Assembly: GCF_024679245.1 (NCBI RefSeq)
Contig: NC_090177.1
Location: 51,910,223-51,974,222 of the forward strand
Direction of reading: 5' to 3'
Source: Pseudorasbora parva
Lineage: Eukaryota; Chordata; Actinopteri; Cypriniformes; Gobionidae
DNA: 64,000 nt
Shown: piece after piece, positions 12,837 through 26,432 of the stretch
Layout: the number at the start of each line of letters is the position of its first letter
Position numbering within the stretch: position 1 is the first letter of the stretch
Made by a program: the position numbers and the translations under genes
Notes under the pieces: generated by a model
Told to the model about the DNA's origin: nothing
Databases searched by the model: none
What the model saw: the letters and a program-made list of their open reading frames with translations, nothing else

Positions 12837-14002
12837 AATTAAAGCTGCAAGCAGCATTTAGCGGGGTTCAAGCCTTTAAGGCCTTTAAAGTACATAGGCA
12901 TTAAAGACATTAAGTTTTATTTAGCAAGATTTTGAACACTAAAATAATAGATGGAAAAGTCCATTTACAGTCAATATAGGCAATTTAACATAGGAAATGC
13001 ATGGTTCTTATAGCGTTTTAACAGTTATAGCGCCACCTATAGTCCAATCTCTTTAAAACTTTGCATGCTTCATCAGCATGTTATGCCACATATGCCCAAC
13101 AATTTTCGTGAATTTTTGAGCTTCCCTTTTGAGTTAGCGCCAACTAGTGGCCGATTTCTTTCAAAATTCTTACAGACCTCTAGGACCATGAGTCAAACAT
13201 GCCCACCGAGTTTCGTTCCGATCGACCTCTGTTAACCCCATCTAATAGGTGCTCAAACTTCATTGGCCGATGGCGGCCATGTTTTTTTAGAAACACCAAT
13301 GTCCTCATAGACATACATGGTGCCTTGGACCAAGACACTGCCTACCAATTTTCAAGTCAATCGGACTAGTGGTCACGTGGTTATAGCCCTTTTCATGTTT
13401 TTTTAACATTATAGCGCCACCAAGTGGTCAATCGTCGCGATTTTTTTATCGAGACCAAAGAATGAGCCCATACACATGTCTACCAAGTTTGGTGAAGATA
13501 TCTCATTTCCTTCTTGAGTTATAGCCTTTTTAGTAAAATAGGCTCCGCCCACAACATTCTTTTTCCACCCCTTAGCAACCGTGAATCGAAATTTCAACTT
13601 TTTCTCAATGAATATTGATATTCAGACTACAGAGAACATTTTGCCACTGGTTTGGTTTCGATCGGTCAAAAATCCAGGGACTAGTTCGCAAAAGTAGTTT
13701 TTCAACAAAATTCAAAATGGCGGAAAAATTTTCATGACGGAAATGAAATCGGAGATATACGTTTTGTTCGCCAAGGACTCAGCTTTCCAATGATATAAGA
13801 CACTTGATTGTGGACTAAAGGGTTTAGGAGTTATGACCCTTTTTGCGCATTTGGTTGCTGTAGCGCCACCTATTGGCCAATCGGGGTCATACTTTCTGAG
13901 GTTCTCCCCAAATTGAGGACTACCATCTGACAAAGTTTCAAAGTTCCACGCTTTACGGTTTGGGCTGCACGATGCGTTTTAGCGGAGAATAATAATAATA
14001 AT
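12837..14002 (+). mobile_element. Array unit 7 (A-B-C form)
   Basis: 1.17-kb unit with GTTCTTATAGCG in module A and TTTTGCCACTGG before the module end. Nearly identical to unit 10 (offset 4529) and unit 20 (offset 19914), so this sequence exists three times in the window. Confidence 0.88.
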
Positions 14003-15870
14003 AATTAAAGCTGCAAGCAGCATTTGAGCGGGGTTCAAGCTTTTAAGGCCTTTTAAGCACATAGGCATTAAAGACATTACGTTTTATTTAGCAAGATTTT
14101 AAACACTGAAATAATAGATGGAAAAGTCCATTCACAGCCAATATAGGCAATTTACCATAGGAAATGCATGGTTTTTAAAGCTTTTTAACAGTTATAGCGC
14201 CACCTATAGTCCGATGTCTTTAAAACGTTGCATGCTTCATCAGCATGTCATGCCACATATACCCAACAATTTTCGTGAATTTTTGAGCTTCCCTTTTGGG
14301 TTAGCGCCAACTAGTGGCCGATTTCTTTCAAAATTCTTACAGACCTCTAGGACCATGAGTCAAACATGTCCACTGAGTTTCGTTCCGATCGACCTCCGTT
14401 AACCCCATCTAATAGGTGCTCAAAATTCATTGGCTGATGGCGGCCATGTTTTTTGAGATACACCAATGTCCTCATAGACTTATATAGTAACTTGGGCCAA
14501 GACACTGCATATCAATTTTCAGGTCAATCGGACAAGCGGTCATTGTTTTTTTCACATTATAGCGCCACCAACTGGTCAAACGTCGCAATTTTTTTATCGA
14601 GACCAATAATTGAGCCCATACACATGTGTTCCAAGTTTGGTGTAGATATCTCATTTCCTTCTTAAGTTATAGTCTTTTTAGTAAAATAGGCTCCGCCCAC
14701 AACTATCTTTTTCCACCCCTTAGCAACCGTAAATTGAAATTTCAACTTTTTCTCAATGAATATTGATATTCAGACTACAGAGAACATTTTGGCACTAGTT
14801 TGGTTCCGATTGGGAAAAAAACCAGGGACTAGTTCGCAAAAGTAAGTTTTTAACATAATTGCAAATATTGAATTAATGATTTGACTGACAGCAATGGTTC
14901 TAGAGGCAAAGTTGTTCAGTATGAGGAGATCTATCACATGATATGCATATTTTGTGGATGGGTGCCACACCACGTGATTACAGAGCCATACAAATCTTTA
15001 GCGCCAACTAATGGCCGATTTCTTTCAAAATTCTTACAGACCTCTAGGGCCATGAGTCAAACATGCCCATCAAGTTTTGTTCCGATCAGCCTCCGTTAAC
15101 CTTGTCTTATAGGTGCTCAAACTTCATTGGCCGATAGCGGCCATGTTTTTTGAGATACGCCGATGTTCTCATAGACATACATGGGGCCTTGGAGCAAGAC
15201 ACTGCTTTCCCATTTTCAAGTCAATAAGACTAACAGTCAGGTGGTTATACCCCTTTTTATGTTTTTTTCATGTTATAGCGCCACCATGTGGCCAATCGTC
15301 GCGATCTTTTTATCGTGACCAAGGACTGAGCCCATAAATATGTGTACCAAGTTTGGTGACGATATCTCATTTCCTTCTTGAGTTATAGCCTTATTAGTAA
15401 AATAGGCTCCGCCCTGAACATCCATTTTGACGCCCTTTAGCAAACATGAATCGAAATTTCAACTTTTTTTCAATGAATATTGATATTCAGTCTCCAGGGA
15501 ACATTTCTGCACTGGTTTGGTTCCGATTGGTCAAAAAACCAGGGACTAGTTCGCAAAAGTAGATTTTCGACAAAATTCAAAATGGCGGAAAAATTTTCAT
15601 GACGGAAATGAAATCGGAGATATACGTTTTGTTCGTCATGGTCTCAGCTTTCCAATGATATAAGACACTTGAGTGTGGACCAAACGGTTTAGGAGTTATG
15701 AGCCCTTTCGCGCTTTTGGTTGCTATAGCGCCACCTATGGGCCAATCCGGCTCATAATTTGATAACCTCTCCTCGATTTTTGGACTACCTGTTGACAAAG
15801 TTTGAAGTCTCTAGCATTTACGGTTTGGTCTGCACGATCGCTTTTACGGCAGAATAATAATAATAATAAT
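14003..15870 (+). mobile_element. Array unit 8 (A-B-s-B-C form)
   Basis: 1.87-kb unit nearly identical to unit 17 (offset 13820) through both B modules. The two differ in module C: this one reads GCGGAAAAATTTTCATGAC and GAGTGTGGACCAAACGG, where unit 17 carries the unit 3 version. That indicates an exchange between array members. Confidence 0.87.
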
Positions 15871-17365
15871 AATTAAAGCTGCAAGCAGCATTTAGCGGGG
15901 TTCAAGCCTTTAAGGCCTTTTAAGCACATAGGCATTAAAGACATTAAGTTTTATTTAGCAAGATTTTAAACACTAAAATAATAGATGGAAAAGTCCATTT
16001 ACAGCCAATATGGGCAATTTACCATAGGAAATGCATGGTTTTTAAAGCTTTTTAACAGTTATAGCGCCACCTATACTCCGATATTTGTAAAACGTTGCAT
16101 GCTTCATCAGCATGGTATGCCACATATACCCAACAATTTTCGTGAAGTTTTGAGTTTTCCCTTAGGATTTATAGGCTTTTGAGTATATTTTGCCACGCTT
16201 CTTTTCTAATTGGCCCTGATATAGCCATCCAAATGCAAAAGTTCAACTTTTTTTCAATGAATATTTATCTAGAGAGTGTATAGAATTGTCCTAGACTGGT
16301 TTTGTTCCGGTCGGGCAAAAAACCAGGGACTAGTTCGCAAAAGTAGGTTTTTAACATAATTGCAAATATTTAATTAACGATTTGATTGACAGCAATGGTT
16401 CTAGAGGCAAAGTTGTTCAGCATGAGGAGATCTATCAAATGATATGCATATTTTGCCGATGTATGCTACACCACGTGATTACAGAGCCATAAAACTCGTT
16501 AGCGCCAACTAGTGGCTGATTTCTTTCAAAATTCTTACAGACCTCTAGGACCATGAGTCAAACATGCCCACCGAGTTTCGTTCCGATCCGCCTCCGATAA
16601 CCTTGTCTAATAGGTGCTCAAACTTCATTGGCCGATGGCGGCCATGTTTTTTGAGATACGCCAATATCCTCAGGGAAATACATGCTACCTTGGGCCAAGA
16701 CACTGCATACCAATTTTCAGATAAATCGGAGTAGCAGTCGCATGGTTATAGCTATTTGCAGGTTTTTTTCACATTATAGCGCCACCAAGTGGCCAATCGT
16801 CGCGATTTTTTTATCGTGACCTCAAATTGAGCCTATACACATGTGTACCAAGTTTGGTGAAGATATCTCATTTAATTATTGAGTTATAGTCTTTTTAGTA
16901 AAATAGGCTCCGCCCTGAGCGTCCATTTTGAATCCCCTTATCTTCCGTGAATGGAAATTTCAACTTTTTTTCAATGAATATTGATATTCAGACTACAGAA
17001 AACATTTTGGCACTGGTTTGGTTCTGATCGGTCAAAAAACCAGGGACTAGTTCGCAAAAGTAGTTTTTCGACAAAATTCAAAATGGCGGAAAATTTTTCC
17101 AGACGGAAATAAAATCGGAGATATACGTTTTGTTCGCCATGGTCTCCGCTTTCCAATGATATAAGGCACTTGAGTGTGGACTAAACGGTTTAGGAGTTAT
17201 GAGCCATTTTGCGCTTTTGATTGCTGTAGCGCCCCCTATTGGCCAATCGGGGTCATAATTTGATAAGCTCTCCTCGATTTTTGGGCTACCATGTGGCAAA
17301 GTGTCAAGTCTCTAGCCCTTACGGTTTGGTCTGCACGATGCGTTTTAGGGGAGAATAATAATAAT
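15871..17365 (+). mobile_element. Array unit 9 (A-D-s-B-C form)
   Basis: 1.5-kb unit using module D (GGATTTATAGGCTTTTGAG) in place of the first B. Has CACCTATACTCCGAT in A and AGCGCCCCCTATTGG in C. Nearly identical to unit 15 at offset 8950. Confidence 0.87.
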
Positions 17366-18717
17366 AATTAAAGCTGCAAGCAGCATTTAGCGGGGTTCAA
17401 GCCTTTAAGGCCTTTAAAGTACATAGGCATTAAAGACATTAAGTTTTATTTAGCAAGATTTTGAACACTAAAATAATAGATGGAAAAGTCCATTTACAGT
17501 CAATATAGGCAATTTAACATAGGAAATGCATGGTTCTTATAGCGTTTTAACAGTTATAGCGCCACCTATAGTCCAATCTCTTTAAAACTTTGCATGCTTC
17601 ATCAGCATGTTATGCCACATATGCCCAACAATTTTCGTGAATTTTTGAGCTTCCCTTTTGAGTTAGCGCCAACTAGTGGCCGATTTCTTTCAAAATTCTT
17701 ACAGACCTCTAGGACCATGAGTCAAACATGCCCACCGAGTTTCGTTCCGATCGACCTCTGTTAACCCCATCTAATAGGTGCTCAAACTTCATTGGCCGAT
17801 GGCGGCCATGTTTTTTTAGAAACACCAATGTCCTCATAGACATACATGGGGCCTTGGACCAAGACACTGCCTACCAATTTTCAAGTCAATCGGACTAGTG
17901 GTCACGTGGTTATAGCCCTTTTCATGTTTTTTTAACATTATAGCGCCACCAAGTGGTCAATCGTCCCGATTTTTTTATCGAGACCAAAGAATGAGCCCAT
18001 ACACATGTCTACCAAGTTTGGTGAAGATATCTCATTTCCTTCTTGAGTTATAGCCTTTTTAGTAAAATAGGCTCCGCCCACAACATTCTTTTTCCACCCC
18101 TTAGCAACCGTGAATCGAAATTTCAACTTTTTCTCAATGAATATTGATATTCAGACTACAGAGAACATTTTGCCACTGGTTTGGTTTCGATCGGTCAAAA
18201 ATCCAGGGACTAGTTCGCAAAAGTAGTTTTTCGACAAAATTCAAAATGGCGGAAAAATTTTCATGACGGAAATGAAATCGGAGATATACGTTTTGTTCGC
18301 CAAGGACTCAGCTTTCCAATGATATAAGACACTTGATTGTGGACCAAAGGGTTTAGGAGTTATGATCCTTTTTGCGCATTTGGTTGCTGTAGCGCCACCT
18401 ATTGGCCAATCGGGGTCATACTTTCTGAGGTTCTCCCCAAATTGAGGACTACCATCTGACAAAGTTTCAAAGTTCCACGCTTTACGGTTTGGGCTGCACG
18501 ATGCGTTTTAGCGGAGAATAATAATAATAATAATAATAAAAATCAGTACAATTACAATAGGGTTTCAGCACTTCGTGCTTGAACCCCTAATAAAAATCAG
18601 TACAATTACAATAGGGTTTCAGCACTTCGTGCTTGAACCCCTAATAATAATAATAATAATAATAAAAATCAGTACAAATACAATAGGTGTTCAGCACTTC
18701 GTGCTTGAACCCCTAAT
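17366..18717 (+). mobile_element. Array unit 10 (A-B-C form) with three right-end tails
   Basis: The A-B-C part copies unit 7. After the AAT run there are three 54-bp tails (18538-18717). The third is set off by a further AAT run and is of the GTACAAATACAATAGGTG subtype, while the first two are of the GTACAATTACAATAGGG subtype. Confidence 0.87.
18538..18717 (+). repeat. Three tandem right-end tails
   Basis: Three copies of the 54-bp tail, each with AGCAC-TTC-GTGCT and CCCCTAAT, in phase through their shared AAT ends. Two sequence subtypes are present. Confidence 0.88.
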
Positions 18718-20664
18718 TAAAGCTGCAAGCAGCATTTAGCGGGGTTCAAGCATTTAAGGCCTTTAAACAGTTAAGGTCTTTTGTATTTAAGGCCTTTAAG
18801 CATTAAATTAATTAAAACTGAGATGAAATGAAGATCTGAGCATTCATTGAGGATTTATTAAAGGGTTTCGGGGACACTTGGTCAAGGCCACATATTGAAA
18901 TGACCCAATTATAGCCATCCAAATGCAAATGCCAGTCATTTTGGATAATAATTGACCTGTCAGAATGAGCAGATCTAACAAATCATTTGAACATTATACG
19001 ATAATAGATACAAAAGACCATTTACAACAATTACAGGAAATTTACCATAGCAAACGCATCAAAGCTTTTATAGTTATAGCGCCACCTATAGACCAATCTC
19101 CATAAAAGTTTGAATGCTTGTTTAGAGTCACATGTCACATTTACTTTCTCAAACTATTTTTGAGAAGATCTAAACATTTATTGAGGAGTTAAAGGTTTAG
19201 GTACACTTGGTCAAAGTCACATTTTGATATGACCCTATTATAGCTATCCAAATGCAAAAGTAATTTTTTTGGATAATTATTGAGAATGAGGACATATGTC
19301 ATGGTAGCTTGCTGTCACGTGACGAATTGGGCGGTGTCTGAGCCCGTCCACCATTTTGGGATCCTACGCTATCGGTTGCCAGGGGCAACATTGTAAGAGC
19401 GATACAGAGATGGGAGCAGGAAAGACGGCTTGAGGAATTATCATCACCGCGTTTAAACGGAGAAATGGAGGCCTCTTACAGGGAGAAACTTACTACCAGC
19501 GCCAGGCAGAGGTATTTAAGCTGGCTGAGATCAAAAACGTCGACCCATATGAGCTGCCTGCAGCACAATGGAACAGAGACCTAACATTAGACGCTTTACT
19601 ACCTTCCTGAAATGTTTCTATACATATATTTTCTGTGCATTCTGAATAATAAATAAATAAATCTCCCCACTATCCTGCAGCAGTCCAGTGCTCGTTGAGT
19701 TTTGATTTCTAAATGAATTTGACTAATAAAAAGGATCGCTTGTGTGTGCTGGTGCTTTTAGTCCAGCCTTCTTAAGTAGAATAAATGCTCGGTACGTGCC
19801 TTAAATTAATGTAACGTTAGAGGAAAATTTGTCAACTATAGGCCTACTTTGAATATTAATTAAGCGTTTTGGGCATAAACATGTAAATTACATACAGTAA
19901 AATGATTGATAGTGAAAATGACAGAATAGTGATCAAAATGTTTAATACAAATAAATAAAGGATCGTATTCATCAGGTGTTACACCAGGTGTGGACACTGC
20001 ATACCAATTTTCAGGTCAATCGGACTAGTGGTCGTGTGATTATAGCTATTTTCATGTTTTTTTTCACATTATAGCGCCACCAAGTGGTCAATCGTCGCGA
20101 TTTTTTTATCGAGACCAGAGAATGAGCCCATACACATGTGTACCAAGTTTGGTGAAGATATCTCATTTCATTTTTGAGTTATAGTCTTTTTAGTAAAATA
20201 GGCTCTGCCCTCAGCGTCCATTTTGATCCCCTTATCTTCCGTGAATCGAAATTTCAACTTTTTCTCAATGAATGTTCATAATCAGACTACAGACAACATT
20301 TTGGCACTGGTTTGGTTCTGATCGGTCAAAAAACCAGGGACTAGTTCGTAAAAGTAGGTTTTCAACAAAATTCCAAATGGCGGAAAATTTTTATGACGGA
20401 AATGAAATCGGAGATATACGTTTTGTTTGCCAAGGTCTCAGCTTTCCAATGATATAAGACACTTGAGTGTGGACCAAACGGTTTAGGAGTTATGAGCCAT
20501 TTTGCGCAATTGATTGCTATAGCGCCACCTATAGGCCAATCTGGCTCATAATTTGATAACCTTTCCTCGATTTTTGTACTACCTATTGACAAAGTTTCAA
20601 GTTTCCAGCCCTTACGGTTTGGTCTGCACGATGCGTTTTTCGGCTGAATAATAATAATAATAAT
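18715..20664 (+). mobile_element. Array unit 11, mosaic carrying foreign sequence
   Basis: Left part (18715-19294) is a strongly diverged A-like segment containing AGTTATAGCGCCACCTATAG near 19072. About 19295-19980 is unrelated to any other unit (see separate entry). The element resumes in the middle of module B at GACACTGCATACC (about 19995) and continues through C to the AAT run. Confidence 0.8.
19295..19980 (+). pseudogene. Foreign fragment with frameshifted N-terminal exon of a transposon-associated (YqaJ/SWIM-like) gene
   Basis: Not related to the flanking repeat. It contains a GTTGCC-AGG-GGCAAC hairpin (about 19376-19390) and then an ATG at 19465-19467, with frame MEASYREKLTTSARQRYL. 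A one-base loss (or two-base gain) near 19520 shifts the frame, and it continues as LAEIKNVDPYELPAAQWNRD to TGA at 19608-19610. The pattern of a Tyr/Lys-rich start followed by DPYELP and a Trp resembles the first exon of fish proteins with SWIM/YqaJ domains that are common near mobile elements. This is recalled from family style, not searched. The rest, to about 19980, is AT-rich with no gene seen. No downstream exon is present, so it is a non-functional fragment. Confidence 0.55.
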
Positions 20665-22157
20665 AATTAAAGCTGCAAGCAGCATTTAGCGGGGTTCAAG
20701 CCTTTAAGGCCTTTTAAGCACATAGGCATTAAAGACATTAAGTTTTATTTAGCAAGATTTTAAACACTAAAATAATAGATGGAAAAGTCAATTTACAGCC
20801 AATATAGGCAATTTACCATAGGAAATGCATTGTTTTTAAAGCTTTTTAACAGTTATAGCGCCACCTATAGTCCGATCTTTGTAAAACTTTGCATGCTTTA
20901 TCAGCATGATATGCCACATATACCCAACAATTTCCGTGAAGTTTTGAGTTTTCCCTTAGGATTTATAGGCTTTTGAGTGTATTTTGCCACGCCTCTTTTT
21001 TAAATGGCACTAGTATAGCCATGCAAATGTAAAAGTTAAATTTTTTTTCAATGATTATTGTTCTAGAGAGTCCAGAAAATTATCCTAGACTAGTTTGGTT
21101 CCGATCGTGCAAAAAAACAGGGACTAGTTTGCAAAAGTAGGTTTTTAACATAATTACGAAAATTCAATTAATGATTTGATTGACAGCAATGGCCCTAGAG
21201 GCAAAGTTGTTCAGTATGAGGAGAACTATCATATGATATGCATATTTTGTGGATGGGTGCCACACCACGTGATAACAGAGCCATAAAACTCGTTAGCGCC
21301 AACTAATGGCCGATTTCTTTCAAAATTCTTACAGACCTCTAGGACCATGAGTCAAACATGTCCTCTGAGTTTCATTCCGATCGGCCTCTGTTAACCCTGT
21401 CTAATAGGTGCTCAAATTCATTGGCCGATGGCGGCCATGTTTTTTGAGATACACCAATGTCCTCATAGACATACATGGGGCCTTGGGCCAAGACACTGCA
21501 TACCAATTTTCAGGTCAATCAGACTAGCGGCCGTGTGGTTATAGCTATTTTCATGTTTTTTTCACATTATAGCGCCACCAAGTGGTCAATCGTCACGATT
21601 TTTTTATCGAGACCAAAGAATGAGCCCATACACACATGTTCCAAGTTTGGTGAAGATATCTCATTTCATTTTTGAGTTATAGTCTTTTTAGTAAAATAGG
21701 CTCCGCCCTGAGCGTCCATTTTGATCCCCTTATCTTCCGTGAATCGAAATTTCAACTTTTTCTCAATGAATGTTGATATTCAGACTACAGACAACATTTT
21801 GGCACTGGTTTGGTTCCGATCGGTCAAAAAACCAGGGACTAGTTTGTAAAAGTAGGTTTTCAACAAAATTCAAAATGGCGGAAATTTTTTAATGACGGAA
21901 ATGAAATCGGAGATATACGTTTTGTTCGCCAAGGTCTCAGCTTTCCAATGATATAAGACACTTGAGTGTGGACCAAACGGTTTAGGAGTTATGAGCCATT
22001 TTGCGCAATTGATTGCTATAGCGCCACCTATAGGCCAATCTGGCTCATAATTTGATAACCTTTCCTCGATTTTTGTACTACCTATTGACAAAGTTTCAAG
22101 TTTCCAGCTCTTACGGTTTGGTCTGCACGATGCGTTTTTCGGCTGAATAATAATAAT
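20665..22157 (+). mobile_element. Array unit 12 (A-D-s-B-C form)
   Basis: 1.49-kb unit. Module D holds GCACTAGTATAGCCATGC. Ends in a short AAT run that joins AACAAGCAGC of unit 13 instead of a full left end. Confidence 0.85.
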
Positions 22158-23648
22158 AACAAGCAGCATTTAGCGGGGTTCAAGCCTTTAAGGCCTTTTA
22201 AGCACATAGGCATTAAAGACATTAAGTTTTATTTAGCAAGATTTTAAACACTAAAATAATAGATGGAAAAGTCCATTTACAGCCAAAATAGGCAATTTAC
22301 CATAGGAAATGCATGGTTTTTAAAGCTTTTTAACAGTTATAGCGCCACATATAGTCCGATCTTTGTAAAACTTTGCATGCTTCATCAGCATGGTATGCCA
22401 CATATACCCAACAATTTTCGTGAAGTTTTAAGTTTTCCCTTAGGATTTATAGGCTTTTGAGTGTATTTTGCCACGCCTCTTTTCTAACTGGCCCTGTTAT
22501 AGCCATCCAAATGCAAAAGTTCAACTTTTTTTCAATGAATATTTATCTAGACAGTCTAGAGAATTGACCTAGACTGGTTTGGTTCCGGTCGGGCAAAAAA
22601 CCAGGGACTAGTTCGCAAAAGTAGGTTTTTAAAATAATTGCAAATATTTAATTAATGATTTGATTGACAGCAATGGTTCTAGAGGCAAAGTTGTTCAGCA
22701 TGAGGATATCTATCAAATGATATGCATATTTTGCCAATGTGTGCAACACCACGTGATTACAGCACCATAAAACTTGTTTGCGCCAACTAGTGGCCGATTT
22801 CTTTCAAAATTCTTACAGTCCTCTAGGACCATGAGTCAAACATGCCCACTGAGTTTCGTTCCAATCGACCTCCATTAACCCCGTCTAATAGGTGCTCAAA
22901 CTTCATTGGCCGATGGCGGCCATGTTTTTTGAGATACTCCAATGTCCTCATATACATACATGGGGCCTTGGGCCAAGACACTGCATACCAATTTTCTGGT
23001 CAATCGGACTAGCGGTCGTGTGGTTATAGCTATTTTCATGTTTTTTTCACATTATAGCGCCACCAAGTGGTCAATCGTCGCGATTTTTTTATCGAGACCA
23101 GAGAATTAGCCCATACACACATTTACCAAGTTTGGTGAAGATATCTCGTTTCATTTTGGAGTTATAGTCTTTTTAGTAAAATAGGCTCCGCCCTGAGCGT
23201 CCATTTTGATCCCTTTATCTTCCGTGAATCAAAATTTCAACTTTTTCTCAATGAATGTTCATATTCAGACTACAGACAACATTTTGGCACTGGTTTGGTT
23301 CCGATCGGTCAAAAAACCAGGGACTAGTTCGTAAAAGTAGGTTTTCAACAAAATTCAAAATGGCGGAAAATTTTTAATGACGGAAATGAAATCGGAGATA
23401 TACGTTTTGTTCGCCAATGTCTCAGCTTTCCAATGATATAAGACACTTGAGTGTGGACCAAAGGGTTTAGGAGTTATGAGCCATTTTGCGCAATTGATTG
23501 CTATAGCGCCACCTATAGGCCAATGTGGCTCATAATTTGATAACCTTTCCTCGATTTTTGTACTACCTATTGACAAAGTTTCAAGTTTCCAGCTCTTACG
23601 GTTTGGTCTGCACGATGCGTTTTTCGGCTGAATAATAATAATAATAAT
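22158..23648 (+). mobile_element. Array unit 13 (A-D-s-B-C form), left hairpin half missing
   Basis: Begins AACAAGCAGCATTTAGCGG, so the 5' half of the hairpin (AATTAAAGCTG) is absent and the break lies at the hairpin loop. The rest is a normal 1.49-kb unit. Confidence 0.85.
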
Positions 23649-24820
23649 AATTAAAGCTGCAAGCAGCATTTAGCGGGGTTCAAGCCTTTAAGGCCTTTAA
23701 AGTACATAGGCATTAAAGACATTAAGTTTTATTTAGCAAGATTTTAAACACTAAAATAATAGATGGAAAAGTCCATTTACAGTCAATATAGGCAATTTAA
23801 CATAGGAAATGCATGGTTCTTATAGCTTTTTAACAGTTATAGCGCCACCTATAGTCCAATCTCTTTAAAACTTTGCATGCTTCATCTGCATGTTATGCCA
23901 CATATACCCAACAATTTTCGTGAATTTTTGAGCTTCCCTTTTGAGTTAGCGCCAACTAGTGGCCGATTTCTTTCAAAATTCTTACAGACCTCTAGGACCA
24001 TGAGTCAAACATGCCCACCGAGTTTCGTTCCGATCGACCTCTGTTAACCCCATCTAATAGGTGCTCAAACTTCATTGGCCGATGGCGGCCATGTTTTTTT
24101 AGATACACCAATGTCCTCATAGACATACATGGTGCCTTGGACCAAGACACTGCCTACCAATTTTCAAGTCAATCGGACTAGTGGTCACGTGGTTATAGCC
24201 CTTTTCATGTTTTTTTAACATTATAGCGCCACCAAGTGGTCAATCATTGCGATTTTTTTATCGAGACCAAAGAATGAGCCTATACACATGTGTACCAAGT
24301 TTGGTGAAGATATATCATTTCCTTCTTGAGTTATAGCCTTTTTAGTAAAATAGGCTCCGCCCACAACATTCTTTTTCCACCCCTTAGCAACCGTGAATCG
24401 AAATTTCAACTTTTTCTCAATGAATATTGATAATCAGACTACAGAGAACATTTTGCCACTGGTTTGGTTTCGATCGGTCAAAAATCCAGGGACTAGTTCG
24501 CAAAAGTAGTTTTTCAACAAAATTCAAAATGGCGGAAAATTTTTCATGACGGAAATAAAATGGGAGATATACGTTTTGTTTGCCAAGGACTCAGCTTTCC
24601 AATGATATAAGACACTTGAGTGTGGACCAAACGGTTTAGGAGTTATGAGCCCTTTCTCGCAATTGATTGCTATAGCGCCACCTATAGGCCAATCTGGCTC
24701 ATAATTTCATAACCTCTCCTCGATTTTTGGACTACCTTCGGGTAAAGTTTCAAGTCTCTAGCCCTTACGGTTTGGTCTGCACGATGCGTTTTATCGGAGA
24801 ATAATAATAATAATAATAAT
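23649..24820 (+). mobile_element. Array unit 14 (A-B-C form)
   Basis: 1.17-kb unit resembling units 7, 10 and 20 through A and B (TTTTGCCACTGG), but with a different C module (TACCTTCGGGTAAAG) shared with unit 16. This points to exchange inside the array. Confidence 0.86.
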
Positions 24821-26432
24821 AATTAAAGCTGCAAGCAGCATTTAGCGGGGTTCAAGCCTTTAAGGCCTTTTAAGCACATAGGCATTAAAGACATTAAGTT
24901 TTATTTAGCAAGATTTTAAACACTAAAATAATAGATGGAAAAGTCCATTTACAGCCAATATGGGCAATTTACCATAGGAAATGCATGGTTTTTAAAGCTT
25001 TTTAACAGTTATAGCGCCACCTATACTCCGATCTTTGTAAAACGTTGCATGCTTCATCAGCATGGTATGCCACATATACCCAACAATTTTCGTGAAGTTT
25101 TGAGTTTTCCCTTAGGATTTATAGGCTTTTGAGTATATTTTGCCACGCTTCTTTTCTAATTGGCCCTGATATAGCCATCCAAATGCAAAAGTTCAACTTT
25201 TTTTCAATGAATATTTATCTAGAGAGTGTATAGAATTGTCCTAGACTGGTTTTGTTCCGGTCGGGCAAAAAACCAGGGACTAGTTCGCAAAAGTAGGTTT
25301 TTAACATAATTGCAAATATTTAATTAACGATTTGATTGACAGCAATGGTTCTAGAGGCAAAGTTGTTCAGCATGAGGAGATCTATCAAATGATATGCATA
25401 TTTTGCCGATGTATGCTACACCACGTGATTACAGAGCCATAAAACTCGTTAGCGCCAACTAGTGGCTGATTTCTTTCAAAATTCTTACAGACCTCTAGGA
25501 CCATGAGTCAAACATGCCCACCGAGTTTCGTTCCGATCCGCCTCCGATAACCTTGTCTAATAGGTGCTCAAACTTCATTGGCCGATGGCGGCCATGTTTT
25601 TTGAGATACGCCAATATCCTCAGGGAAATACATGCTACCTTGGGCCAAGACACTGCATACCAATTTTCAGATAAATCGGAGTAGCAGTCGCATGGTTATA
25701 GCTATTTGCAGGTTTTTTTCACATTATAGCGCCACCAAGTGGCCAATCGTCGCGATTTTTTTATCGTGACCTCAAACTGAGCCTATACACATGTGTACCA
25801 AGTTTGGTGAAGATATCTCATTTAATTATTGAGTTATAGTCTTTTTAGTAAAATAGGCTCCGCCCTGAGCGTCCATTTTGAATCCCCTTATCTTCCGTGA
25901 ATCGAAATTTCAACTTTTTTTCAATGAATATTGATATTCAGACTACAGAAAACATTTTGGCACTGGTTTGGTTCTGATCGGTCAAAAAACCAGGGACTAG
26001 TTCGCAAAAGTAGTTTTTCGACAAAATTCAAAATGGCGGAAAATTTTTCCAGACGGAAATAAAATCGGAGATATACGTTTTGTTCGCCATGGTCTCAGCT
26101 TTCCAATGATATAAGGCACTTGAGTGTGGACTAAACGGTTTAGGAGTTATGAGCCATTTTGCGCTTTTGATTGCTGTAGCGCCCCCTATTGGCCAATCGG
26201 GGTCATAATTTGATAAGCTCTCCTCGATTTTTGGGCTACCATGTGGCAAAGTGTCAAGTCTCTAGCCCTTACGGTTTGGTCTGCACGATGCGTTTTAGGG
26301 GAGAATAATAATAATAATAAAAACCCTAACAATTACAATAGTGTTTCAGCACTTCGTGCTTGAACCCCTAATAATAAAAATCAGTACAATTACAATAGGG
26401 TTTCAGCACTTCGTGCTTGAACCCCTAATAAT
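24821..26432 (+). mobile_element. Array unit 15 (A-D-s-B-C form) with two tails
   Basis: Near-exact copy of unit 9 (offset 8950), followed by two right-end tails (26319-26432). The first tail is aberrant at its start, reading AAAAACCCTAACAATTAC. Confidence 0.86.
26319..26432 (+). repeat. Two tandem right-end tails
   Basis: Two tails with intact AGCAC-TTC-GTGCT hairpins and CCCCTAAT ends, separated by an extra AAT. Confidence 0.87.
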
